Shown piece by piece: positions 1 to 6,206 of a stretch of DNA of 6,206 nt. The notes under the pieces are model-generated. The model searched no databases. It was not told where the DNA came from and worked only from the letters and a program-made list of their open reading frames with translations. The DNA comes from Bacteroidales bacterium UBA4417 (GTDB taxonomy: Bacteria; Bacteroidota; Bacteroidia; Bacteroidales; UBA4417), in NCBI GenBank assembly GCA_002389705.1, contig DGQJ01000035.1, positions 5,989 through 12,194 of the forward strand, in the 5' to 3' direction. Made by a program: the position numbers and the translations under genes. How positions within the stretch are numbered: the stretch's first letter is position 1; each line of letters opens with the position of its first letter.

Positions 1-964
1 CAACCCCGACCTGAAATGGGAAACTACCCGTCAGATTGGCCTGGGATTTGATCTGGGATTGTTTAAGGACAGGATAAGCCTTATAGCAGATATTTATTAC
101 AACAAAACAAGCGATCTTCTTCTTGAACGTCCCATACCACAATCATCAGGATTCAGTACCATTACTTCAAATATCGGAGATATGGAGAATAAAGGTGCAG
201 AGTTTGTACTGAATACCCAAAACATTCAGGGCGATTTCACGTGGAATACATCTTTCAATTTTTCGGCTAACCGCAATAAAGTGCTGAAACTGTTCAACGG
301 GCAGCCAATTGCCGACCAGGGGCGTGGTAATAACTGGGTAATGGAAGGGGAACCAATCGGAGTATTTGTGGGATATAATTTTCTTGGCGTTGACCCTACA
401 ACCGGGAAAGAAGTATATGAAGATTTAAATGGTGACAAGGTAATTACAACCGATGACAGGAAAATTACAGGAAATCCAAATCCTGATTTTACGTTAGGTA
501 TGACCAATACATTTGCATACAAAGGATTTGATTTCTCATTTTTCCTGCATGCAATAATTGGAAACGATGTTTATAATGGTACATGGATGTATCTTCAGGC
601 GCCAACGGAGCTTGATCAGCAAACAACTGAAGTACTAAATGTATGGCGTGAACCGGGTGATGTAACTAATATTCCGAGGCTTGCTGATGGTTTAAAATCA
701 TCAAGGTTTATTGAAAACGGTTCTTTCATGCGTATCAAAAACGTTACATTAGGTTATACACTTCCAAAAGACCTGCTTAAAAAACTATGGTTGAAATCGG
801 CCAGGGTTTATGTTTCGGGACAAAACCTGTACACGTTTACTGCTTACACCGGTATGGACCCTGAAGTAAATTATTACAGTACCGATAATATTATTATGGG
901 TACCGATTTCTTTACTTATCCGCAATCGCGTACCATATTGGTAGGTTTAAACCTTGGTTTCTAA
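1..964 (+). CDS. SusC/RagA-type TonB-dependent outer-membrane receptor, C-terminal part (5' end outside window)
   Basis: This is the last 320 codons of a receptor whose family is usually about 1000 residues; the reading frame enters at base 2 and is open from the left edge, so the true start lies upstream. The visible part begins with NPDLKWETT, a hallmark of the SusC family, and continues as alternating amphipathic strands typical of the outer-membrane beta-barrel. Other family signatures are a Ca-loop-like DLNGDKVITTDD (bases 422-457) followed by GNPNPDFTLG, the segment FIENGSFMRIKNVTLGYTLP, and VSGQNLYTFT. It ends in RTILVGLNLGF, with a terminal Phe as expected for barrel assembly. Such proteins import large nutrients (glycans, peptides) across the outer membrane using TonB energy, with the plug domain (not visible here) at the N terminus. 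The SusD partner starts 19 bases downstream. The substrate cannot be read from this sequence. Confidence 0.96.
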   Translation, partial: NPDLKWETTRQIGLGFDLGLFKDRISLIADIYYNKTSDLLLERPIPQSSGFSTITSNIGDMENKGAEFVLNTQNIQGDFTWNTSFNFSANRNKVLKLFNGQPIADQGRGNNWVMEGEPIGVFVGYNFLGVDPTTGKEVYEDLNGDKVITTDDRKITGNPNPDFTLGMTNTFAYKGFDFSFFLHAIIGNDVYNGTWMYLQAPTELDQQTTEVLNVWREPGDVTNIPRLADGLKSSRFIENGSFMRIKNVTLGYTLPKDLLKKLWLKSARVYVSGQNLYTFTAYTGMDPEVNYYSTDNIIMGTDFFTYPQSRTILVGLNLGF

Positions 965-983
965 CACATAAATCAGAAAACAC

Positions 984-2330
984 ATGAAAAGAAATATATT
1001 TTACCTCTTTGCCCTGGCATTTACTATAATGTCGTGCAACAAAGTATTGGATGTTAAGCCTACCGATAGTGTAGCTGCAGAAGATGCCATTCAAAATAAA
1101 GCCGGCGTTGAGCATGCACTCATCGGATCCTATCACGCGCTTCAGGCTACCGGACTTTATTATCTTAATGCAATGGTTGTGGGCGACATAGCTGCTGATA
1201 ACCTCACACATACAGGCACTATGATGGACTACAGCCATATAGAAAATAAGCCAATACCTGCTGAAAACTCAATAGTTGAAGGGATGTGGTCAGGAGCTTA
1301 CAACGGCTTAAACTGTGTAAATAATATCCTTATCAAACTTCCGGGTATTGAAGGGCTTACGCCGGATGAGTACAATCAGTATGAAGGAGAAGCCTTGTAT
1401 ATAAGGGGGTTGTTACACTTTTACCTGGTCACTTATTTTGGCGGAGTGCCTATACAAACACAGCCTACGCTCGATTTGAGCCGGATAGAAGTTGCACGCA
1501 ACTCCGAAGCTGAAGTTTATACACAGATTATTAATGATCTTACTGCCGCCAAAGCAAAGCTCTCCAAAACCAAAGTGAAAGGCCGTGCTAATAAGTATGC
1601 CGCTTCAGCTTTATTGGCAAGAGTTTATTTATCGAAGTTCCAGATTTTAGGCGACCAGCCATCAGCAAATCTTGCAATAACGGAATCAAGTTATGTTATC
1701 GATAGTGCTGGTTATACCCTTGCAACGGATTACGCAAGTTTGTTCAATCCAAAGAATAACACAAATGAATCCATTTTTGAAGTGGTTTTTGATGCTCAAA
1801 ATTTCACTCGTCTGGCACAATACTATTTTTCGCGGAATTTATCAGGCAGGTATGAGTTTGCACCTGAAACTGAGTTAATTCAGAGTTACGAACCGGCTGA
1901 TACGCTAAGGCTGAAAGCTTCTATTGCTTATGATACAGTGACCAAACAACCCTATGGATTTAAATATAAGGATGTTTCAGGAGGGACTGACCATGTGTAT
2001 GTACTCCGGCTTGCCGAAATGTATCTCATACGGGCAGAAGCTATGGCTTATTCGAATGGAAGTATTGCAAGCATTCAGGCTGATATTAACATAATTCGCA
2101 AGCGTGCAGGTCTTGAAAACACCAAAGCTGATAATATTGCTGCGCTGAAACTCGCTATTGAGAATGAACGCCGGCACGAGTTTGTATTCGAAGGGCAGCG
2201 CTGGCCCGATCTGGTACGAACCAAAAGGGCTGTTGCTGTTTTAGGTATAAATGAAAAATTTACCCTCTTCCCGATTCCGCATAGCGAAATGCAAACCAAT
2301 AGTTTGATGACACAAAATGACGGTTATTAA
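984..2330 (+). CDS. SusD/RagB-family nutrient-binding outer-membrane lipoprotein
   Basis: This is a complete 448-residue protein, within the usual SusD size range. Residues 1-17 form a short lipoprotein signal peptide ending in IMSC, so Cys18 is the likely lipidated residue. Family signatures follow: VLDVKPTDSV just after the lipid anchor, a helical TPR-like N-terminal half with GEALYIRGLLHFYLVTYFGGVP, then YLIRAEA near residue 347, the helix ERRHEFVFEGQRW at 395-407, and the C-terminal LFPIPHSEM at 428-435 with a final TQNDGY. SusD proteins cap the SusC barrel on the cell surface and bind the ligand before import. The gene follows the receptor by 19 bases and is surely co-transcribed with it. 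There is no Shine-Dalgarno sequence, only A-rich sequence before the ATG, which is normal in Bacteroidota. Family membership is secure; the ligand is unknown. Confidence 0.96.
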   Translation: MKRNIFYLFALAFTIMSCNKVLDVKPTDSVAAEDAIQNKAGVEHALIGSYHALQATGLYYLNAMVVGDIAADNLTHTGTMMDYSHIENKPIPAENSIVEGMWSGAYNGLNCVNNILIKLPGIEGLTPDEYNQYEGEALYIRGLLHFYLVTYFGGVPIQTQPTLDLSRIEVARNSEAEVYTQIINDLTAAKAKLSKTKVKGRANKYAASALLARVYLSKFQILGDQPSANLAITESSYVIDSAGYTLATDYASLFNPKNNTNESIFEVVFDAQNFTRLAQYYFSRNLSGRYEFAPETELIQSYEPADTLRLKASIAYDTVTKQPYGFKYKDVSGGTDHVYVLRLAEMYLIRAEAMAYSNGSIASIQADINIIRKRAGLENTKADNIAALKLAIENERRHEFVFEGQRWPDLVRTKRAVAVLGINEKFTLFPIPHSEMQTNSLMTQNDGY

Positions 2331-2352
2331 TAAATTAATTAAAACTACGACA

Positions 2353-3540
2353 ATGAAAAAACACATTATATATTTCCTCATGTTGCTCCCGGCAGTATTT
2401 ATAGCGTCGGGATGCCAGAAATACGAAACGGGTAATCCTCCGGCAAGCACAGTTGCGAATTTCACCTATAGCACGAGTAATAGTGGTAAGGCTCCCTGTG
2501 TTGTTACGTTTACCAATACATCCTTAAATGCCGCCGGGTATTTGTGGGATTTTGGCAACGGGCAAACGTCTACAGAAGCTAATCCTACAGCAACCTTTAA
2601 TACTCCGGGTTTTTATACTGTGAAACTTACATGCACTGCAGTTAATGATGTTTATTACAACCAGCTTGTAAAAACCGCGGTTATAAATGTCAGGGATCCT
2701 AATGCAGGGCTTGCTCAGGTTCTTTATTATACTACCTGTGCAACTGCAGGCGGAGCTGTGCACATGGTTGTTTTAAATGATGATGGTATTGCTCATGTTC
2801 AGGATTTTGCGCCCGTAACTTTAGTAAAACCTTATGGCATTACAACAGATACATCAAATAAGAAAGTATATGTATCCGATTATTCGGTAAATGCTATTTA
2901 TCGCTTTGATGCTGACGGAACCAACCCGTTGAAAATACTTGACGTTACCATCTTCCCTGCGCTTGATGCGCCCGAAGGCCTAATGGTAGCAGGCGATAAA
3001 CTTTACTGGGGGCAACCGGGTGGGATATATAGATCAAACCTCGATGGAACAAGTCCTGAACTGTATAAATCAAGTATTGATTATCCGGCTGATATGCACT
3101 ATGATCCGGTTGGCAACAAGATATATGCTGTAGTTGACATGGAGGATGGAACCGGTGGATATTTCTCGATGAACCTTGACGGTTCAAATCTTGTTAATCA
3201 TATCCCTGGTGTCGACGGATTGGCCGTAGAGGTAAACGTGGCTACCGGAAAAGCCTATTTCGCAGGTTATGCAGTTGCAGGTACAGCCATGCCTGACAAT
3301 GGAATATACACGAGTAATATTGATGGCACACAGGTACAAAAAATTGGTGAATATGGATTAAAAGCTACCTGGGGTGTTGCTATCGACGATAAACGTGGCA
3401 AATTATTCTGGTCATTTAAGAATTCAAATTACGCGCCGGATGGGAAAATTATCCGTGCTAACCTTGATGGAACAGGTAAAGAGGATTGGATTACAGGCAT
3501 TAATCCACAAGCCATGCAGGCTGTTTGGATTAAGCTATAG
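2353..3540 (+). CDS. Lipoprotein with PKD domain and YWTD-like six-bladed beta-propeller; probable accessory surface protein of the SusCD unit
   Basis: I place the start at the ATG at 2353 (395 residues), because MKKHIIYFLMLLPAVFIASGC is then a clean lipoprotein signal peptide with lipidated Cys21. An ATG at 2317 in the same frame would add 12 residues ahead of that signal and overlap the SusD gene by 14 bases. Residues 34-113 form a PKD domain, with LWDFGNGQTSTEANPTATF and the GFYTVKLT strand typical of that fold. Residues about 123-380 hold six repeats of a strand-turn-strand unit (near 123, 172, 217, 257, 301 and 351). Most contain a Y/F-W-like strand and an N(L/I)DGT or DADGT turn, which resembles the LDL-receptor YWTD propeller. 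Both folds usually serve binding rather than catalysis, and no catalytic motif is visible. It occupies the SusE/SusF position after SusC and SusD, so a role in surface ligand capture is an inference. A pure structural role is also possible. Confidence 0.88.
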   Translation: MKKHIIYFLMLLPAVFIASGCQKYETGNPPASTVANFTYSTSNSGKAPCVVTFTNTSLNAAGYLWDFGNGQTSTEANPTATFNTPGFYTVKLTCTAVNDVYYNQLVKTAVINVRDPNAGLAQVLYYTTCATAGGAVHMVVLNDDGIAHVQDFAPVTLVKPYGITTDTSNKKVYVSDYSVNAIYRFDADGTNPLKILDVTIFPALDAPEGLMVAGDKLYWGQPGGIYRSNLDGTSPELYKSSIDYPADMHYDPVGNKIYAVVDMEDGTGGYFSMNLDGSNLVNHIPGVDGLAVEVNVATGKAYFAGYAVAGTAMPDNGIYTSNIDGTQVQKIGEYGLKATWGVAIDDKRGKLFWSFKNSNYAPDGKIIRANLDGTGKEDWITGINPQAMQAVWIKL

Positions 3541-3543
3541 CAA

Positions 3544-3579
3544 ATTATAGAAGCTGCTCTACGGAGCAGCTTCTATAAT
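3544..3579 (+). terminator. Perfect 16-bp hairpin with UACG tetraloop at the end of the SusCD run
   Basis: Bases 3544-3559 and 3564-3579 are exact reverse complements around the loop TACG, closed by a C-G pair, which gives the very stable cUUCG-class (UNCG) tetraloop. It begins 4 bases after the stop codon at 3538-3540. A proper T-tract is missing: the downstream bases are AT-rich (ATAATATGG) but not T-rich. It may therefore stop transcription only weakly, or mainly protect the 3' end of the mRNA. The hairpin itself is certain; its role is inferred. Confidence 0.75.
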
Positions 3580-3652
3580 ATAATATGGGGTAAGGGCAAA
3601 AAATAAATACTTTTCCCTTTTACGTTTAAAAACATATCCAGACAAAAATTCT

Positions 3653-3660
3653 TAAATTCG
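3653..3660 (+). promoter_or_regulatory. Candidate -7 promoter box for the T9SS-sorted protein gene
   Basis: TAAATTCG matches the Bacteroidota -7 consensus TAnnTTTG at all but one position, 27 bases before the ATG at 3688. The -33 element is poor: the nearest candidate is the GTTTA at 3624-3628, about 24 bases upstream of the box, slightly longer than the usual spacing. A promoter is expected here because a strong hairpin separates this gene from the preceding one. The leader between the box and the start is A-rich with no Shine-Dalgarno sequence. Confidence 0.4.
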
Positions 3661-3687
3661 CAAACAAACAATCTAAAACTTGATTCT

Positions 3688-4788
3688 ATGAAAAAAAATC
3701 TACTTTTTATCGCAGCCTTAATGCTGGTCTTCGTTGTAAATGGCTATTGCCAGGCAATTATGAAAACAGGTACTATGGATGTAAATTTAAGCAAGTACGG
3801 AAGAATCCGGCTACTTACTACTGACCAAACAATTCAACTGGATCGTTCTTCAATATTAGTTGGAAAGGCAGAATCAGCTGTATTTGATTATCAAAATGAT
3901 GCAGTAGAGTTATCTGCACCTACTACTGTAGCTACTCCTTCAATGAGCGATTTTGAAATAACCGGCTCTATTAACGGAGGTTCTGCTACAACTCCTCCTG
4001 ATGTTACGGTAAAATTAAATGCCTACGGCTGGACCAATCAGTCTTTCACCATCGTTAAATACACGATAACCAATAACGAAGCAAGTGAGTTTAATGCTAC
4101 CATAGGTTTGGATATAATTCCTTCAATTGCAGAAGAGTACCTCGATACGATATCCTACAATAGTACTGCAAAGGTAGTGCGCTTTCACTATGGGGCTACC
4201 CGCCAAAATATCGGAATAAAACTTCTCTCAGCAACAATGACTTCAGTTAATTCATTTGTTTGGTATGATGCATACGAAGTAGATGCAACTTATTGGAACT
4301 GGATGAAAAAGGGTACGCTTGAACCAATGTTCCCTTCAACTCTTGATCCTGAAGAAGGAACAGTTACTATAACCGGACAGGATCCTGTTTCAATTTCGCC
4401 GGGGGCATCAGTTGATGTGTATTATGCTTATGCTCTTGGCGCTGATGAGCAAACTATGCTTTCAAATATTGCTGCAGCTGAGCTTAAATATGCTGCGTTT
4501 ACCACTTCCCTTTCCGAGCGTCAGCCTTCGGCAAACGGACTCAAAAACTACCCGAACCCTGTTAAAAATGCAACCAAAATCAGTTATGAGTTGCCAAGTG
4601 ACGGATTTGTTAGTTTAAAAATATATGATGCTATAGGGAATGTAGCTGCTACTTTAGTAAATGCAAAACAGTCGGGCGGTTTACATACCATTGATTTTAA
4701 TACAAAAGATTTACCCCGCGGTGTATATAGCTACAGTCTGATGTATAACAACCAGGTTAAAACAAGCAAAATGGTAATTGTCAAATAA
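3688..4788 (+). CDS. Exported protein with C-terminal T9SS type A sorting domain, function of body unknown
   Basis: This 366-residue protein starts with a Sec signal peptide (KKN, then a hydrophobic run to about residue 19; likely cleavage after CQA at 23). Residues about 285-366 are a Por secretion system (type IX) type A sorting domain: LKNYPNPVKNATKISYEL, then VSLKIYDAIGNVAATL, LPRGVYSYSL and a closing KMVIVK. This predicts export to the periplasm, then T9SS secretion to the surface or medium with removal of the tail. The body (24-280) is beta-rich. The stretch FTIVKYTITNN at 120-130, the VGIKLL-like NIGIKLLS at 174-181, and the run from GTVTITGQDPVSISPGASVDVYYAYALGA to AAELKY at 224-268 resemble a beta-sandwich often attached to secreted Bacteroidota proteases. 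That resemblance is from memory and tentative. No catalytic motif is seen. The gene is flanked by a hairpin upstream and a terminator downstream, so it is probably transcribed alone. Confidence 0.9.
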   Translation: MKKNLLFIAALMLVFVVNGYCQAIMKTGTMDVNLSKYGRIRLLTTDQTIQLDRSSILVGKAESAVFDYQNDAVELSAPTTVATPSMSDFEITGSINGGSATTPPDVTVKLNAYGWTNQSFTIVKYTITNNEASEFNATIGLDIIPSIAEEYLDTISYNSTAKVVRFHYGATRQNIGIKLLSATMTSVNSFVWYDAYEVDATYWNWMKKGTLEPMFPSTLDPEEGTVTITGQDPVSISPGASVDVYYAYALGADEQTMLSNIAAAELKYAAFTTSLSERQPSANGLKNYPNPVKNATKISYELPSDGFVSLKIYDAIGNVAATLVNAKQSGGLHTIDFNTKDLPRGVYSYSLMYNNQVKTSKMVIVK

Positions 4789-4828
4789 CCAGGTCGATAA
4801 ATAGTATTGGAGTCTTAAAACAAAAGGG

Positions 4829-4857
4829 GCTGTCTCAAAACTGAGACAGCTTTTTTT
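4829..4857 (+). terminator. Intrinsic (Rho-independent) terminator after the T9SS-sorted protein gene
   Basis: A 9-bp perfect stem, GCTGTCTCA (4829-4837) pairing with TGAGACAGC (4842-4850), encloses the loop AAAC and is followed at once by seven T residues (4851-4857). The upstream AAAA could extend pairing with the T-tract. It lies 40 bases after the stop codon at 4786-4788 and ends this transcription unit before the next promoter. Confidence 0.92.
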
Positions 4858-4914
4858 ATGTTAAAAAATTTGTTCAAAGTATGGTTTTTGGGTGAGGCAT
4901 TCTTTTATAACCCG

Positions 4915-4922
4915 TAAATTTG
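4915..4922 (+). promoter_or_regulatory. Bacteroidota -7 promoter box for the SNF2-like gene
   Basis: TAAATTTG is an exact match to the Bacteroidota -7 consensus TAnnTTTG. A TTTG at 4887-4890 could be the -33 element, although the 24-base gap is slightly long. It lies 57 bases downstream of the T-tract of the preceding terminator and 53 bases before the preferred ATG at 4976, which would leave an mRNA leader of roughly 45 bases. The position and match make this the most convincing promoter in the window. Confidence 0.6.
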
Positions 4923-4975
4923 CGGCAGCGCGCAGTTTTTAAATCTGTGCTGAAGATATTGTGCTGAAAAACCTG

Positions 4976-6206
4976 ATGGGGAAAGATATTTTTATAATCG
5001 CATTGTTGTCGTATGTTAAGCCGGTGGGCTACATGGTATTGCCTTATGCATGCTTTCGCGAACACGACAGCTTTATAACGATACACGAGCGTCTTTCAGG
5101 ATTAAACATTGGCAAATATCCTGAAATAACAATCGCCGAATCCGAATTCTTTAAACTATCCGAAACTTATTCGAACCAGGCGCTCATCAAACAGTTTTCG
5201 AAGAAAAAAGAAACGCCAAAGGACTTTTTTGCACATCTCGACAAGAAGCTGCTTGATGAAATGTTCAGGCCTTTTATAGAACGAAAGCTTTCGCTGATCT
5301 TCCGGATACTGCTCGAAAACAACATCCCGCTTTACAATGGCAAAGGCGGATCAAACCTGTACGAGGAAGACCATATTCAAATTGAAAGCGTTAGTCCCGA
5401 GACATCGTTAAAATTTATACGCACCCCCGAAGGTACCCAATACAAGCTCAGGGCTTTTCATGCCCATCGCGAACTTGTGCTGAACAACCCCGAAAATGCC
5501 ATCCTGGTTAACGAACCTTGCTGGTACCTGGCCGGTAATAAGCTGGTGCATTTTAAGGAGCAGATAAGCGGCAAACTGTTGATTCCTTTCCAGAAAAAGG
5601 ACTTTGTCAACATACCGAAACGTATAGAATATCAGTATTTCAGCACGTTTATCCGGAAAATTGCCAATCGTTGCGATATCGAAGCCGAGGGTTTCCTGGT
5701 GAATGATCTTCAACTGCGACCCCGCGCAGTGCTCTCGCTCGAAACCGACCTGCAGGGCCGTAATGCTCTAATACTTCATTTTGAGTACGGGGACAAAATG
5801 ATACTGGCCAACCACCCGCAACAATCTTTCACCACCCTGCTTGCCGACAAAAACGGGTTTATCTTTAACCGCTTTAAACGGGAAAAGGAATGGGAAGCTA
5901 TGCAGGTTGCATTCCTGAAATCAAAGGGCCTGAAAAAAGTTGAGGCAGCCTTTGTAATGGCTGAACAAGCCCCGTCATCAGACACCGGTTACCGGATGAT
6001 TGAATGGCTGGCTGAAAACAATGCGGAATTGAGTAAACAGGGTTTTATTGTAAACCAACCCGACAAAAAGAAATACATTTTTGAGGTCCCGGTGCTGGAG
6101 CTCACGCTCGACTCCGGCTTCGACTGGTTTGATGTGATGGGAACCGTGGTGATTCATGATCTTAAAATTCCGTTTGTCAGGTTCAGGAATCATATTATAA
6201 ATAACA
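4976..6206 (+). CDS. SNF2-family DEAD/DEAH-box helicase, N-terminal part (3' end outside window)
   Basis: The frame is open from 4943 (stop at 4940-4942) to the right edge, giving 410 residues from the ATG at 4976. A GTG at 4961 is an alternative start, and neither has a Shine-Dalgarno sequence. No helicase motif (Walker A, DExx) is present yet, so the assignment rests on N-terminal family resemblance. The protein opens with GKDIFIIALLSYVKPVGYMVLPY, has ETYSNQALIKQFSKKK near 64-78, and ends in the segment FDWFDVMGTVVIHDLKIPFV (382-401). The last is a signature I recall just ahead of the helicase core in Bacteroidota SNF2 proteins of about 950-1000 residues. Such proteins are ATP-driven double-stranded DNA translocases; the cellular role of this subgroup is unclear. 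No SWIM zinc motif (CxC..CxH) is seen at the N terminus. Codon use looks more GC-rich than in the upstream genes. It has its own promoter and is not part of the uptake operon. Confidence 0.75.
   Translation, partial: MGKDIFIIALLSYVKPVGYMVLPYACFREHDSFITIHERLSGLNIGKYPEITIAESEFFKLSETYSNQALIKQFSKKKETPKDFFAHLDKKLLDEMFRPFIERKLSLIFRILLENNIPLYNGKGGSNLYEEDHIQIESVSPETSLKFIRTPEGTQYKLRAFHAHRELVLNNPENAILVNEPCWYLAGNKLVHFKEQISGKLLIPFQKKDFVNIPKRIEYQYFSTFIRKIANRCDIEAEGFLVNDLQLRPRAVLSLETDLQGRNALILHFEYGDKMILANHPQQSFTTLLADKNGFIFNRFKREKEWEAMQVAFLKSKGLKKVEAAFVMAEQAPSSDTGYRMIEWLAENNAELSKQGFIVNQPDKKKYIFEVPVLELTLDSGFDWFDVMGTVVIHDLKIPFVRFRNHIINN

Noticed and set aside
226..522. Open frame on the minus strand inside the receptor gene
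   Set aside because: It is antisense to a clear SusC-family coding frame and its translation shows no recognisable domain or start context.
912..1238. Minus-strand open frame spanning the SusC-SusD junction
   Set aside because: It lies antisense to two well-supported genes, has no promoter-like box and has no recognisable domain.
2945..3187. Minus-strand open frame inside the propeller gene
   Set aside because: Its low-complexity, Gln/His-rich translation is what antisense reading of repeated DGT/YW codons would give.
3541..3687. Search for a small gene, tRNA or small RNA in the intergenic spacer
   Set aside because: Only the hairpin, the weak inverted repeat and the promoter-like box are present; there is no open frame with a plausible start or cloverleaf.
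3691..3698. Run of eight A residues just after the start codon at 3688, as a possible phase-variation tract
   Set aside because: Lys-Lys-Asn codons in a signal peptide explain it in an AT-rich genome, and eight A residues is common by chance here.
4789..4975. Search for a small gene or mobile-element remnant in the spacer before the SNF2-like gene
   Set aside because: The spacer is accounted for by a terminator and a promoter box; no transposase fragment or direct repeat was seen.
5408..6193. Three minus-strand open frames opposite the SNF2-like gene
   Set aside because: The plus strand carries one unbroken 410-codon frame with family-like motifs; the minus frames are short, disjoint and show no domains.

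Overview
The window looks like a stretch of a Bacteroidota chromosome. Four things support this: a SusC/SusD pair, a secreted protein ending in a type IX secretion (Por) sorting domain, lipoproteins with Bacteroidota-like signal peptides, and start regions without Shine-Dalgarno sequences but with TAnnTTTG-type -7 promoter boxes. I cannot name the genus. All genes that I can support lie on the + strand, and I found no RNA genes, CRISPR array, transposase or attachment site.

Region 1 (1-3540) is an operon-like run of three genes: the last 320 codons of a SusC/RagA-type TonB-dependent outer-membrane receptor, a complete SusD/RagB-type nutrient-binding lipoprotein 19 bases downstream, and a third lipoprotein with one PKD domain followed by what reads as a six-bladed YWTD-like beta-propeller. 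SusC and SusD together form a gated uptake complex. The third protein sits where SusE/SusF-like surface binding proteins usually sit, so it is probably an accessory surface binder. No glycoside hydrolase, protease or regulator is visible, so the substrate cannot be named. The run ends in a perfect 16-bp hairpin closed by a UACG tetraloop (3544-3579).

Region 2 (about 3650-4857) is a single-gene unit: a weak promoter, a 366-residue exported protein with a C-terminal T9SS type A sorting domain, and a textbook intrinsic terminator (4829-4857). The T9SS domain predicts passage through the Por secretion system to the surface or medium. The function of the body of the protein is unknown.

Region 3 (about 4915-6206) starts with the best promoter box in the window and an open frame that runs off the right edge. 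It encodes the N-terminal 410 or so residues of what I read as a Bacteroidota SNF2-family DEAD/DEAH helicase. The catalytic helicase domains would lie beyond the window. It appears unrelated in function to the uptake genes.

Nothing here is clearly a novel system. The most worthwhile leads are the PKD-propeller lipoprotein as a SusCD partner, the unassigned secreted T9SS protein, and the unusual operon-end hairpin.
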